Part shown: positions 53,346-61,457 of the stretch, piece after piece
How the letters are laid out: each line of letters begins with the position of its first letter
Numbering within the stretch: the first letter of the stretch is position 1
NCBI GenBank assembly: GCA_030123625.1
Contig: CP126121.1
Span: 1,094,179-1,158,178 of the forward strand
Source of the DNA: Nitrospira sp.
GTDB lineage: Bacteria; Nitrospirota; Nitrospiria; Nitrospirales; Nitrospiraceae
DNA length: 64,000 nucleotides
Direction of reading: 5' to 3'
Program-made: the position numbers and the translations under genes
The notes under the pieces: model-generated
What the model was told of the DNA's origin: nothing
Databases searched by the model: none
What the model saw: only the letters and a program-made list of their open reading frames with translations

Positions 53346-55354
53346 ACCCAGCCTCCGACCTCCGCCTCGCTCAGCGGCTTTTCGAGCTTGGTGTACTCGC
53401 ACTGAGCCGCCGTAAGCAGATGCTTCATTCCTACCGACTCGCCGGCATCCGCCGCAAGAAACGCTGCATTGAGAGCCAGATTCCGAATACTTCCGCCTGT
53501 CAGATTGAGCCGGGCCAACTTCTCGAAACGTAACTCCTCCATCGGCATGCTTCCCGGGAAGATTCGCCGCCATATCTCAATGCGCTGCGCGGTGTCCGGG
53601 AATGGAAAGTGAACGATGAAGCGAATCCGCCGCATGAACGCTTGATCAACCGCGTTCTTCAAATTACTGGTCAATACCGCAAGCCCCCGATAGGCTTCGA
53701 TCTTCTGTAATAAATAACTCACTTCGATATTCGCGTAACGGTCGTGGCTGTCTTTCACTTCGCTGCGCTTGCCGAACAACGCGTCCGCTTCGTCAAACAA
53801 TAGAATCGACCCGCCTTCCTCCGCCGCCTCAAAGACGCGTCTCAAGTTCTTCTCCGTTTCGCCGATGTACTTGCTCACGATCGCGCTCAAGTCGATGCGG
53901 TAGAGATCGAGTCCCAATTCATTCGCAAGGACTTCTGCGGCCATGGTCTTGCCGGTTCCGCTCGCTCCGGAAAACAAGGCGCTGATGCCGAGACCGCGCG
54001 CGCCCTTTGAGGCGAAACCCCATCCCTCATACACAAGCGCTCGCCACCGGACGTGAGCCGCAATGCTGCGCAAAACTTGAAGCTGAGCCTCAGGCAAAAC
54101 CAGATCGTCCCAGGTGGCCGCCGGCTGAATGCGCTGAGCCAGGTCATCGAGCTTTGGCCGCAACTGACGCCTGCATGCTTCCCACAACATGCGGCCGAAT
54201 TCGCGGTCTTGACCATGCCGCCACTGCCGGAGCACTTCTTCGCTCACCACATTTATTGAATGAAGGCTGAGGTCGAATTGCGTCGAGACCAGGTCGAGAT
54301 TTCCGTTTAGCCGCTCGGCGGCTTCGCCAAGCGCTCGCCGCCAGATCGCCTTTTGCTCGCCGGCGCTTGGCCGGTTGACGTCGATGCGCACAATAGGCCG
54401 CCTTCGAGACCGGAGCGGCTCAGCGCACGTGACGAACAAGAAGGATTGAGCGGACTCGACAAATGACAGAATCCCGCGCGCAACCTCCGAACTTGTCGTG
54501 TCGTCCTCGTCGATCAGCAACGCGCAATCCGCCAAAAGCGCCTCTCGCTCCCAGAGTCTGGCGAACGCATCCCGCTCGGAAGAAGCGGATGGAAGATCCG
54601 CAGCCCGCACCGCGCGCAACTGCAATCCCATCGCCGCGCAGGCGACGGCGGCCACCGCTCGCTTGCCGGTCGCATCGTTGCCGCAAAGCTGAATCACGGC
54701 CAATGCCCCGAGCTCAGTTTTGTCCGACCATGCCTCGGCGACACGCACCACGGCAACCCGCTGAGACTCAGGCAGCTCCAGAGGCGCCACGCAAGGCTTG
54801 ATCAACCCCTGCAGCCGCTCGTCCAGGTAAGATACGCCCGACAGAAAATGGAGCACTCGCTCGTCGATCCGCAGAGGGCTGGACATCAAGCGCTCTCCCG
54901 CGCCGACTTCGATCAGCCGCCATCGCCTCAACGTGGACGACGGCGTAAGGGCGTTCCAATCCGGCTCGGGAAAGGCGGCCAAAGCCAGCGACAAGGTGGC
55001 ATGGTTCATCCGCTGATCGCCGTTCGCGGCCGAGCACAAAGCCGGAAAGTCGGGACATAGCTCGACGCCCGCGCACAGCAAGAGCATTGCCCGTTCAAAC
55101 GCGCTAAGACTGAATACCGAGCAGAGCCGGTCCAACGCAGCAGGTTCGGATGCGCCGTCGTCCGACAAAGCGGAGGATACCGGAACAATCAGCCGATGAG
55201 CGGACTGCGTCGCGTAAGACAGCACGGATTCCGAGGGAGGCACGCCCGCGAAGTCGGCCCCGGCAATGCGAGCAATTCCTGTTCGAACCTCGGCAAGCGC
55301 CGCCATCAAGCTGCGTCTGCACTTTGCTTCCCAGTCTCGCGTCTTGTTCGTCAT
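53342..55354 (-). CDS. AAA+ ATPase of the eCIS (Pvc15/Afp15-like)
   Basis: 670 residues. The C-terminal half is an AAA+ module: Walker A GASGTGKT near 460, Walker B ILLFDEADALFG near 515, and then LLQKIEAYRGLAVLTSNLKNAVDQAFMRR, an ATPase core with sensor 1 (VLTSN) and an arginine-rich finger. The N-terminal half is a separate alpha-rich domain. Equivalent ATPases in PVC and Afp are needed for full activity of the particle and may load effectors. ATGA overlaps connect it to the genes on both sides. Confidence 0.92.
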   Translation of the reverse strand: MTNKTRDWEAKCRRSLMAALAEVRTGIARIAGADFAGVPPSESVLSYATQSAHRLIVPVSSALSDDGASEPAALDRLCSVFSLSAFERAMLLLCAGVELCPDFPALCSAANGDQRMNHATLSLALAAFPEPDWNALTPSSTLRRWRLIEVGAGERLMSSPLRIDERVLHFLSGVSYLDERLQGLIKPCVAPLELPESQRVAVVRVAEAWSDKTELGALAVIQLCGNDATGKRAVAAVACAAMGLQLRAVRAADLPSASSERDAFARLWEREALLADCALLIDEDDTTSSEVARGILSFVESAQSFLFVTCAEPLRSRRRPIVRIDVNRPSAGEQKAIWRRALGEAAERLNGNLDLVSTQFDLSLHSINVVSEEVLRQWRHGQDREFGRMLWEACRRQLRPKLDDLAQRIQPAATWDDLVLPEAQLQVLRSIAAHVRWRALVYEGWGFASKGARGLGISALFSGASGTGKTMAAEVLANELGLDLYRIDLSAIVSKYIGETEKNLRRVFEAAEEGGSILLFDEADALFGKRSEVKDSHDRYANIEVSYLLQKIEAYRGLAVLTSNLKNAVDQAFMRRIRFIVHFPFPDTAQRIEIWRRIFPGSMPMEELRFEKLARLNLTGGSIRNLALNAAFLAADAGESVGMKHLLTAAQCEYTKLEKPLSEAEVGGWV

Positions 55355-56664
55355 ATCGTCACTTTTGGCGTTGCGTACTTGCCCGACCCATCCACCGCAA
55401 GCACGCTCTCCGCGCCGTCGGCCTGAACTCGAACCAGATAATCCCCGGGGATGACGTTGGTGAAAGCAATCGTCACAGAAGGGGTCTCAGTGTTTGGAGC
55501 GACGACTCCATTGCCCGGCGTCGCCTTGAAGCTGTATGCCCGAGCCGGCCTGTTTGAAGGCGGATTGAACTCGTTTAACAGCAGAATGATTCGTTGAGTT
55601 TTGCCGACGTTCGGATTGAACTCGACTTTGATGTTTCCCGATTTCACGTTGACGCCGTCGACCACCGAAGCGACTACATCGGTCGGAGCGTTCGGCGTAA
55701 TGATCGGGCTGAGAATGAACGCTTCGACGTTGGATTCAACCGCGGAATGCGGCACCGGGGGGGTGCACATCGGCATCGGATGCACGACCTGCACAGTCTG
55801 GATACCCGCGTGCATCCCCGCGGGAAGCGGCACTAGCGCGAACTTGATCTGTGTCTCGCGCAACTCGCTGATGTTCGCGGTAATGTCGAACCCGCCGACA
55901 ATAAGCTGAGTCGTCTCGCCGCGAAGCTGTCGCCCCTTTGCGACGAGCCTGCTCACCGCCGTGATCGGCGCGGTGTCGCTTGTCTCTTCAGTCACACTGT
56001 CGATGACCGGCTGATCGAAGGGCACCACGTAGATGTTGCGGGCGGCGACGGGCAGCGCGTTCTTTGTCGGGCGGCTGCTCTCGACGAGAACAACCGTCAC
56101 TTGATACGCCGCGGTCGCGCGATAGTGAGCCTGTATCGCGGCCCAGAGCTTCGAGATCTCTTCCGTGTTCATTACCTCGGGCGAGATGCGTAGTTGCTCG
56201 ACTTGATCGGCCAGTTCCGACGTGACGAGGGCGGTAGGCCAGTCAGGCGGCTTCGGCGAGGGATTCAGCGCCTTGCGAATCGCGTCGCGTGTCAGAATCG
56301 GAGTCTCGTGCAGCAACTGCATCGCATAACCGAGGATGATCTCAGGGTAAAAGTTTTTGGCACCGTAAGCGCTGATCAGATAATGCAGATTCAGCGCGAG
56401 CGGGTTATCGCTTATGCGCTCGCCGTTCGCGTTGCGGGTTGGCAGTCCCACATTGCGCCAGCCCTGGTTCGGCGTCGTCTGATAGAGAAAAAGATTGAGC
56501 TGCGTGGGGTCTTCAGCGCCGCCGACGTCGATCTTGTCCGGAGCTACGGCGCTGACGGTGACGTCGCCGCCGACGATGTCGCCGACTTTGTAGGCTTTGA
56601 GCCCGTTGGCCAGCAGATCCTTGAGCACGGCGGTCACCGCCGCGATTGCGAGTCCGTTACTCAA
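55351..56664 (-). CDS. DUF4255 tail terminator/cap protein (Pvc16-like)
   Basis: 437 residues. The N-terminal DUF4255 domain (AIAAVTAVLKDLLANGLKAY, ending LHYLISAYGAKNFYPEIILGYA) is the cap protein pattern of eCIS and related tails. A long C-terminal extension has beta-sandwich strands (GFDITANISELRETQIKFALVP, VESNVEAFILSPIITPN and GDYLVRVQADGAESVLAVDG), which are unlike the short standard caps. The extension could decorate the end of the particle or bind an envelope component. It overlaps the AAA+ gene by ATGA. Confidence 0.88.
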   Translation of the reverse strand: MSNGLAIAAVTAVLKDLLANGLKAYKVGDIVGGDVTVSAVAPDKIDVGGAEDPTQLNLFLYQTTPNQGWRNVGLPTRNANGERISDNPLALNLHYLISAYGAKNFYPEIILGYAMQLLHETPILTRDAIRKALNPSPKPPDWPTALVTSELADQVEQLRISPEVMNTEEISKLWAAIQAHYRATAAYQVTVVLVESSRPTKNALPVAARNIYVVPFDQPVIDSVTEETSDTAPITAVSRLVAKGRQLRGETTQLIVGGFDITANISELRETQIKFALVPLPAGMHAGIQTVQVVHPMPMCTPPVPHSAVESNVEAFILSPIITPNAPTDVVASVVDGVNVKSGNIKVEFNPNVGKTQRIILLLNEFNPPSNRPARAYSFKATPGNGVVAPNTETPSVTIAFTNVIPGDYLVRVQADGAESVLAVDGSGKYATPKVTI

Positions 56665-56666
56665 CT

Positions 56667-57479
56667 CTAAGCTCCATTGCGTTTCTTCAGATACTCGTCA
56701 AGCGACATCGGTCCGGCTGTCGCCGCCTTGCGAACCTCATGTGTTGCATTCGCGGGTTGCGGCATGATGGCGCGCACGTCCACTCTTCCGATGGTGATGC
56801 GGATTGACTGCGGCGCTTCCTGAGAGGACAGCGGCACTTCGAAAGTTGGCGTTTTCCCTTCGCTCGCAGCAAGCTCCGGTCTGACAATCACGCCGTCGTG
56901 AAACGGCGGTTCGCGGCGCGGCTTGCTGGTGGCGGTCATCGGCCCAGGCACGGCAAGTTCTGGCCCGGACTCGATTACGTTCGTCTCCTCGATGATCCCG
57001 TTTGCCGGAGGCGGCCCCACTCGCGCCGATTCGCGTTGAATCGCGGCGGGGTGCGTGCGGTCCTCTTCTTGATCCACTGTTTCGACCTTCCGCTCGCCTC
57101 CGGTCAGCTCGCTCTTCGCTTCTTGCTGTCGGGAGGCGACTCGAACCGGCCGTGGGGTGGTCTGTTCCGAAATGGGCTTGATTTCGGGTTGAAGGTTTGC
57201 GACTTGTCGGATAACGTCGAATGCAGCGGGCCTGATCTCGGTGTAGGAAGACCGCGGTCCTGTTTCGCGCCCCGCCATGTGCTCAATCAGGCTGGCGGGC
57301 TTGTTTTGCTCATCGGCGGTCTCGCTCGCACGCCGAAGCCGGACGACGTGTTTCTTGCTGATTGGCTCCAGGAGCCTGACGCGGGGCCCTGACGATTCAA
57401 ATAACGACGCGACGTGCGGCCGAATCGACTGCGGCTGCTGGATCGCTCTTGCGGCTATTGCGCTCAGGTAACTTCTCAT
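56667..57479 (-). CDS. Proline/Glu-rich linker protein of the eCIS
   Basis: 270 residues from the ATG at 57479, overlapping the upstream stop by ATGA; the open frame extends back to 57548. Most of it is low-complexity, rich in Pro, Glu, Arg and Ser (for example VETVDQEEDRTHPAAIQRES), thus probably disordered. A short ordered strand (QSIRITIGRVDVRAIM) and a C-terminal helix (MSLDEYLKKRNG) end it. No family is recognised. Position between the gp26-like and the cap proteins suggests a scaffold or length-control role, but this is speculation. Confidence 0.72.
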   Translation of the reverse strand: MRSYLSAIAARAIQQPQSIRPHVASLFESSGPRVRLLEPISKKHVVRLRRASETADEQNKPASLIEHMAGRETGPRSSYTEIRPAAFDVIRQVANLQPEIKPISEQTTPRPVRVASRQQEAKSELTGGERKVETVDQEEDRTHPAAIQRESARVGPPPANGIIEETNVIESGPELAVPGPMTATSKPRREPPFHDGVIVRPELAASEGKTPTFEVPLSSQEAPQSIRITIGRVDVRAIMPQPANATHEVRKAATAGPMSLDEYLKKRNGA

Positions 57480-58210
57480 CGGTCGACCATGTTCAGGTAA
57501 ATACCGCGGCGCGCGGCGCTCATCTCGAGTATGTCCGCTTCGCGCCATCCATACGCGGACGCCAGCGTGTGCACCTCAATCAGCAGCCGCTGCGCCCACG
57601 CATCAAGCTCGCCCCAAAAGAAAGTGAGAATGTCGAATACGGCGCTCCATTTTTCACCGCAGACAGGACAGCCGAACTCCAGCTGAACATGTGCCTGGGG
57701 GTCCATCTCGAACATTTTCCGCTCGATTTCCGTCACGATCTCTTCCGGCAATGCGTCCATCGGCCACTCGGCCGAGTTTCGCCGTGCGGACAACACGCAG
57801 CGCTTAAGCAGAATCTGCCTGGCGGCCTCAGCATCTTGTTGGTCGCCGGCTGCAAGCAGATCGGTGGTGTCGGGTAGTCGGAAACGCACCTCGTAGCCAT
57901 TCGCCGAGACTGAGCCCGACTCGGCAGCCCGTGAACCGTTTGAGGTGCGGACGTCCTCGACATAAAAGTGGGTCTCTAATTGTTCGCCACATTTCGGGCA
58001 GTTGGTTATAGCGGACAGTCTCGGGCCAAAAGCAGACTCGCGTGCAGACACGAGAAGCCCGTCGCGCCGGCCGATGCTCAAGCGAGCCAGAGCTTCGCGG
58101 TCGAGGTCGGGGCACGCAACGCTGAGAAGAACAAGTGCCCGTTGGGCGAGAGGCTGACGAGAGCCTTGCTCCCAGACCTTGAGCAATTCAGCAGCCGAAA
58201 GGAGATCCAT
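57476..58210 (-). CDS. gp26-like baseplate protein with zinc-ribbon Cys pairs
   Basis: 244 residues. The N-terminal helical part (MDLLSAAELLKVWEQGSRQP) is typical of the T4 gp26-like baseplate hub family. Two CxxC pairs, CPKC at 71-74 and CPVC at 181-184, form a probable zinc site across the domain, and the C-terminal LIEVHTLASAYGWREADILEM is the conserved family end. It lies immediately downstream of tube and sheath and would be part of the inner baseplate. The zinc site is seen in several eCIS members. Confidence 0.83.
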   Translation of the reverse strand: MDLLSAAELLKVWEQGSRQPLAQRALVLLSVACPDLDREALARLSIGRRDGLLVSARESAFGPRLSAITNCPKCGEQLETHFYVEDVRTSNGSRAAESGSVSANGYEVRFRLPDTTDLLAAGDQQDAEAARQILLKRCVLSARRNSAEWPMDALPEEIVTEIERKMFEMDPQAHVQLEFGCPVCGEKWSAVFDILTFFWGELDAWAQRLLIEVHTLASAYGWREADILEMSAARRGIYLNMVDR

Positions 58211-58236
58211 AAGTCTTCACAGTCCGCGCCGGCTGT

Positions 58237-58764
58237 TTAGATTGGCGGCTCGGTGAAGGCGGGCTCGCTCGGCTCCGTCACCTCGTAATCGCGCTCCCAA
58301 CCTTCGTTTTCGAGCTTGAGTCGCGCGATGGCAACGGCGTTCGCATTAGCGTCAAGGTCCGGCAACGACTGAAACTCTGAGACCCAACTGCGATAGACCT
58401 TGTAGGCAAGCGCGAGCTGTCCCGCTTCGTTATACAGCTCGATGGTTATGTCTTTGCGGAAATCTCTGAGGGACGTTTCCGCGCCGAGCCCCGATCCATA
58501 GTTCCACACCTTGTTCGCCCATTTTTCGAATTCGGTGTCGTGAGTGACCCCCCGCTCCAACGTGATTGCGTCATACTCCGTACGACCGGGGGACTTTCGG
58601 CTACTCGAAGGATCACCGCCCTCGCGATGCTTCACCACCTCGGTGGTGCGCTTGAGCGTGCTGACTTTGCTTATGCCGGCCACGTAACGTCCATCCCACT
58701 TCACGCGAAATTTGAAGTTTTTGTACGGATCGAAACGTTGCGCGTTTACGGTGAATTGTGCCAT
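58237..58764 (-). CDS. Tail tube protein (gp19-like)
   Basis: 175 residues. Core features of the T4 gp19 / Hcp-fold tube family: FKFRVKWDGRYVAGISKVSTL, then TTEVVKHREGGDP, GVTHDTEFEKWANKVW, and LAYKVYRSWVSEFQSLPDLDAN. Only one tube gene is present, whereas PVC and Afp carry more than one. AGGAGG five bases upstream of the ATG is a strong ribosome site, in line with a product needed in many copies. Confidence 0.93.
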   Translation of the reverse strand: MAQFTVNAQRFDPYKNFKFRVKWDGRYVAGISKVSTLKRTTEVVKHREGGDPSSSRKSPGRTEYDAITLERGVTHDTEFEKWANKVWNYGSGLGAETSLRDFRKDITIELYNEAGQLALAYKVYRSWVSEFQSLPDLDANANAVAIARLKLENEGWERDYEVTEPSEPAFTEPPI

Positions 58765-58865
58765 CGCATCCTCCTACGATGCTGAATTGGGAGTCATGTT
58801 CAACGTTCTCGTCTCGGCTTGCTTCGTTCGCATTGCACGGCTCCCCATCATCGCGAGCCGGCGCC

Positions 58866-60848
58866 CTACGTTTGAATCTGTCCGGCCAGTTGTTGGATCT
58901 TGATGATCACAAACTCCGCCGGCCTGAGCGGTGCGAATCCGACCAGAATGTTCACGATGCCACGGTTGATGTCGTCCTGAGTCGTCGTTTCCTTATCGCA
59001 CTTCACCAGGTAAGCCTCGCGCGGTGTTTTCCCTTGAAACGCGCCTTGTCTGAAGAGGCTCTGCATGAATGCACCGATGTTAAGACGGATCTGCGCCCAG
59101 AGCGGCTCGTCGTTGGGCTCGAATACAACCCACTTCGTACCGCGATAAAGGCTTTCTTCCAGAAACAACGCCATTCGCCTCACCGGAACATACTTCCACT
59201 CGCTGCCTTCGGCATCCGAGCCAACCAGCGTCCGAGCGCCCCACAAGACGTTTCCGTAAATCGGGAAGTTGCGGAAGCAGTTCAAACCCAATGGATTCAA
59301 CGCACCGTTCTCGGCGTCGGTGAGCTTGTAGACTGGTCCCTGCACACCTGTTAAGGTGGCTTCAACTCCTGCGGGAGCTTTCCATACACCGCGCGACCCG
59401 TCGATTCGCGCGTAAACCCCGGCGACCACACCGCAGGGCGCGAAGGTGCGCGGATTGAAATCATTCAAGGGGTCGGCAACCCTCAAACGCGGAAAGTAGG
59501 CGGCACCGTTCTTGTCGTGCACGGTCAGTGTAGATGACTTCCAATCGGCGCCCGAATCGACGTCATCTATGCTTGGCGGAGGGTCGATCAGCAGAAAAGC
59601 TCGGCGTTTTGCGCAGTAGATGATCGCGGCGCTGAATATCGAGTTCGGGTCCACATTTGCGTCGATTGCCGTAGGATTGCCCCGCTGCGCTCGCGTCGCG
59701 TCAGGAATACACAGCAGATTGAACAGATCGACTTTCTCAAGCGCGTAGATTCCGGTGAAAGCGGCTTCACCCCCAATCAGGTCCGCGGTCTTCGGCAGCA
59801 CCACTCCATCCTCTCCAAGCACGGCACCCGACTGGCCCAGCGTCGTTCGGCCCTTGCCCAGCACGTAGTGCGCGACGTTGGCAGTGGGCGTCGATAGTTT
59901 GAGGGTTGCGAGCGCGCTGTTTGGCGTGCCGGCAGCGAAGGTGATCTTCGCGTCGAGCGCGCCGGGAATGATGTCGGGCGAGAAGAATGCGAGCACGCGA
60001 ATGCCCAACCCGCTGCTGCTTGGGATGCAGCGAATGCTCGCGCCGCGGAGCGCATCCGCAAGCACGACGTTGGCCTTGCGTTCAAGCAGACGGCAGACTC
60101 CGAGTATTGAGCCGGGTATCGCCTCACCGGCTTCGATGAACGTGACATTGAGGTCGGTGATCTCGCCTGTGGCCGGAAGGTCGCTGCTCATCTTCACCGC
60201 GTATGCCTGATCGTTCTTGATGTCTCCAAGCGTTATGTCGCCGCCAACGGTTCCACTTTGAGCAGGCCTCCCAGCCGTCGCATCAGGCACGCTCACGCTG
60301 ATCATCTTCGAGCCGTTATCTTCATCGTTGACCACTGCTACAACGTAGTTGGACTTCGTGTTGTCAAGAGTCACGTTGCCGAAGACCTCGACGATTCCGG
60401 TTGCCAGATCGGTAATTGTAAGGTTGAACGCTTTCTGATCGGCGGCGGGCACCCCATCGTAATCCACGTCGATGATGACATTGTTGGCCCAGTCACCCTT
60501 GCTGAGCGCCGTCGCCTTCACGGCTTGCTTGGCGCCGACGTCGATCCCATCCAGCAGTGTTATGCTGGCAGCGACCGAGTCGAACTTTGGCACACGCACT
60601 ACATACGCTTCGGTTCCGCCGTTCGCGAAGAAGTGCTGAACCGCGTAACTAAGTTCGCTGTCGGACGCCAACCCTCCAAACGAACGTTCGAAATCGGCAA
60701 AGCTGAATAGGTGCGTAGCGCGGTTGTCCAGTCCGCGGCTCGTATAGCCGACGAAGGCGGTGATTGATGTAGCCACTCCAGTAATAGTCCGCACTCCACT
60801 CGAGATTTCTTCTATGTAGACACCTGGATATGTCGGCGATGTCGGCAT
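58866..60848 (-). CDS. Contractile tail sheath protein
   Basis: 660 residues. The N-terminus PTYPGVYIEEISSGVRTITG is the classic start of tail sheath proteins, followed by GVATSITAFVGYT, and the C-terminal domain contains WEYVP/WKYVPVRRMALFLEES and PNDEPLWAQIRLNIGAFMQSL as in Pvc2/Afp2-type sheath subunits, ending with the conserved strand PLRPAEFVIIKIQQL. A single sheath gene is present. GGAGGAA precedes the ATG. It is the first structural gene of the eCIS operon. Confidence 0.95.
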   Translation of the reverse strand: MPTSPTYPGVYIEEISSGVRTITGVATSITAFVGYTSRGLDNRATHLFSFADFERSFGGLASDSELSYAVQHFFANGGTEAYVVRVPKFDSVAASITLLDGIDVGAKQAVKATALSKGDWANNVIIDVDYDGVPAADQKAFNLTITDLATGIVEVFGNVTLDNTKSNYVVAVVNDEDNGSKMISVSVPDATAGRPAQSGTVGGDITLGDIKNDQAYAVKMSSDLPATGEITDLNVTFIEAGEAIPGSILGVCRLLERKANVVLADALRGASIRCIPSSSGLGIRVLAFFSPDIIPGALDAKITFAAGTPNSALATLKLSTPTANVAHYVLGKGRTTLGQSGAVLGEDGVVLPKTADLIGGEAAFTGIYALEKVDLFNLLCIPDATRAQRGNPTAIDANVDPNSIFSAAIIYCAKRRAFLLIDPPPSIDDVDSGADWKSSTLTVHDKNGAAYFPRLRVADPLNDFNPRTFAPCGVVAGVYARIDGSRGVWKAPAGVEATLTGVQGPVYKLTDAENGALNPLGLNCFRNFPIYGNVLWGARTLVGSDAEGSEWKYVPVRRMALFLEESLYRGTKWVVFEPNDEPLWAQIRLNIGAFMQSLFRQGAFQGKTPREAYLVKCDKETTTQDDINRGIVNILVGFAPLRPAEFVIIKIQQLAGQIQT

Positions 60849-60903
60849 TGGCTTCCTCCGCTAAGCTGTGGTTTATCCTTGACGCAACTTCTCTAACCTT
60901 CCT

Positions 60904-61269
60904 TTAGTGTTGACGATCTCTTCTTATCGCCGCCCGAAGCGGCTGCATCATGTTTTCCTGCGTATAGGTAAATTCTTGCCGATGTGAAGCAAGCTGGAGA
61001 GTGAACACCGTGGCCAGGTCTTGCGTAACGCTCATGATGACCAAATCCGGATACACCACCAACAGTTGGCTGCAAATACCCGGTTCATCGCCCCCTTCTT
61101 GCGCGAGGATAACGGCGTCCGCCTTCGCTCTGCCCGTTTCCTGAAGAATCTTCATCGGTCCACGGCAATCCGCCACCAATTCCATGTCGTCCTGTTCCGC
61201 CACGAGTTGCCGAATGGCATCGGGAACCATTACGGGATGATTTGCCAACAACACCCTGATCTTGTCCAA
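60904..61269 (-). CDS. Stand-alone pseudo-receiver protein
   Basis: About 121 residues from a TTG at 61269, which has GAGGTG upstream; a TTG at 61284 is also in frame. The sequence follows the receiver fold (KIRVLLANHPVMVPDAIRQLV, DDMELVADCRGPMKILQ, LVVYPDLVIMSVTQD), but none of the phosphorylation residues is present: the acidic pair is replaced by Asn-His, the acceptor position by AVILAQEG and the Lys is missing. It cannot be phosphorylated in the usual way. It lies 55 bases upstream of the sheath gene on the same strand, so it is a plausible regulator of the eCIS. Confidence 0.72.
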   Translation of the reverse strand: MDKIRVLLANHPVMVPDAIRQLVAEQDDMELVADCRGPMKILQETGRAKADAVILAQEGGDEPGICSQLLVVYPDLVIMSVTQDLATVFTLQLASHRQEFTYTQENMMQPLRAAIRRDRQH

Positions 61270-61324
61270 CGGCACACCTCGCAACGCTATGTGCGCACTG
61301 TATTTCCCTCGTTCACAAATGCCT

Positions 61325-61353
61325 ATAGATCTTTGGGACGAATTTGGATCTAT
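61325..61353. promoter_or_regulatory. Inverted repeat ATAGATC - 15 bp - GATCTAT
   Basis: Perfect 7-base arms at 61325-61331 and 61347-61353 between the two eCIS-flanking regulators. It is upstream of the pseudo-receiver gene and downstream of the LuxR gene. The 22-base centre-to-centre spacing equals two helical turns, as for a dimeric regulator's operator. Short arms make chance occurrence possible. Confidence 0.4.
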
Positions 61354-61457
61354 GAGCGGCTGCAGAGAACTAGATCTTTTCTAGACCTTCACGCCGAACG
61401 GCGGAACTGGAGGGGACTTTTGCCGCTTACATGGTGCAAAGAGAAGGGAGGTGAAAC

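Larger units (their letters stand above)
34890..60848 (-). other. Extracellular contractile injection system (eCIS) operon
   Basis: Nineteen minus-strand genes from the tail sheath (60848) down to the coiled-coil protein (34890), with no opposite-strand gene of quality. Essential parts are all present: sheath, tube, cap (DUF4255), AAA+ ATPase, hub (gpD), spike (gpV), PAAR-like tip, gp25, baseplate J, LysM glue proteins and a DUF4157 protein. Phage capsid, terminase, portal, integrase and lysis genes are absent, and so are TssJ-L-M membrane-complex genes. It is therefore neither a prophage nor a type VI system. Many starts and stops overlap by ATGA. Confidence 0.9.

Noticed and set aside
34890..60848. 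Prophage or type VI secretion system
   Set aside because: No head, packaging, lysis or integrase genes, and no TssJ/L/M, TssK or ClpV; the AAA+ protein, DUF4255 and DUF4157 point to an eCIS.
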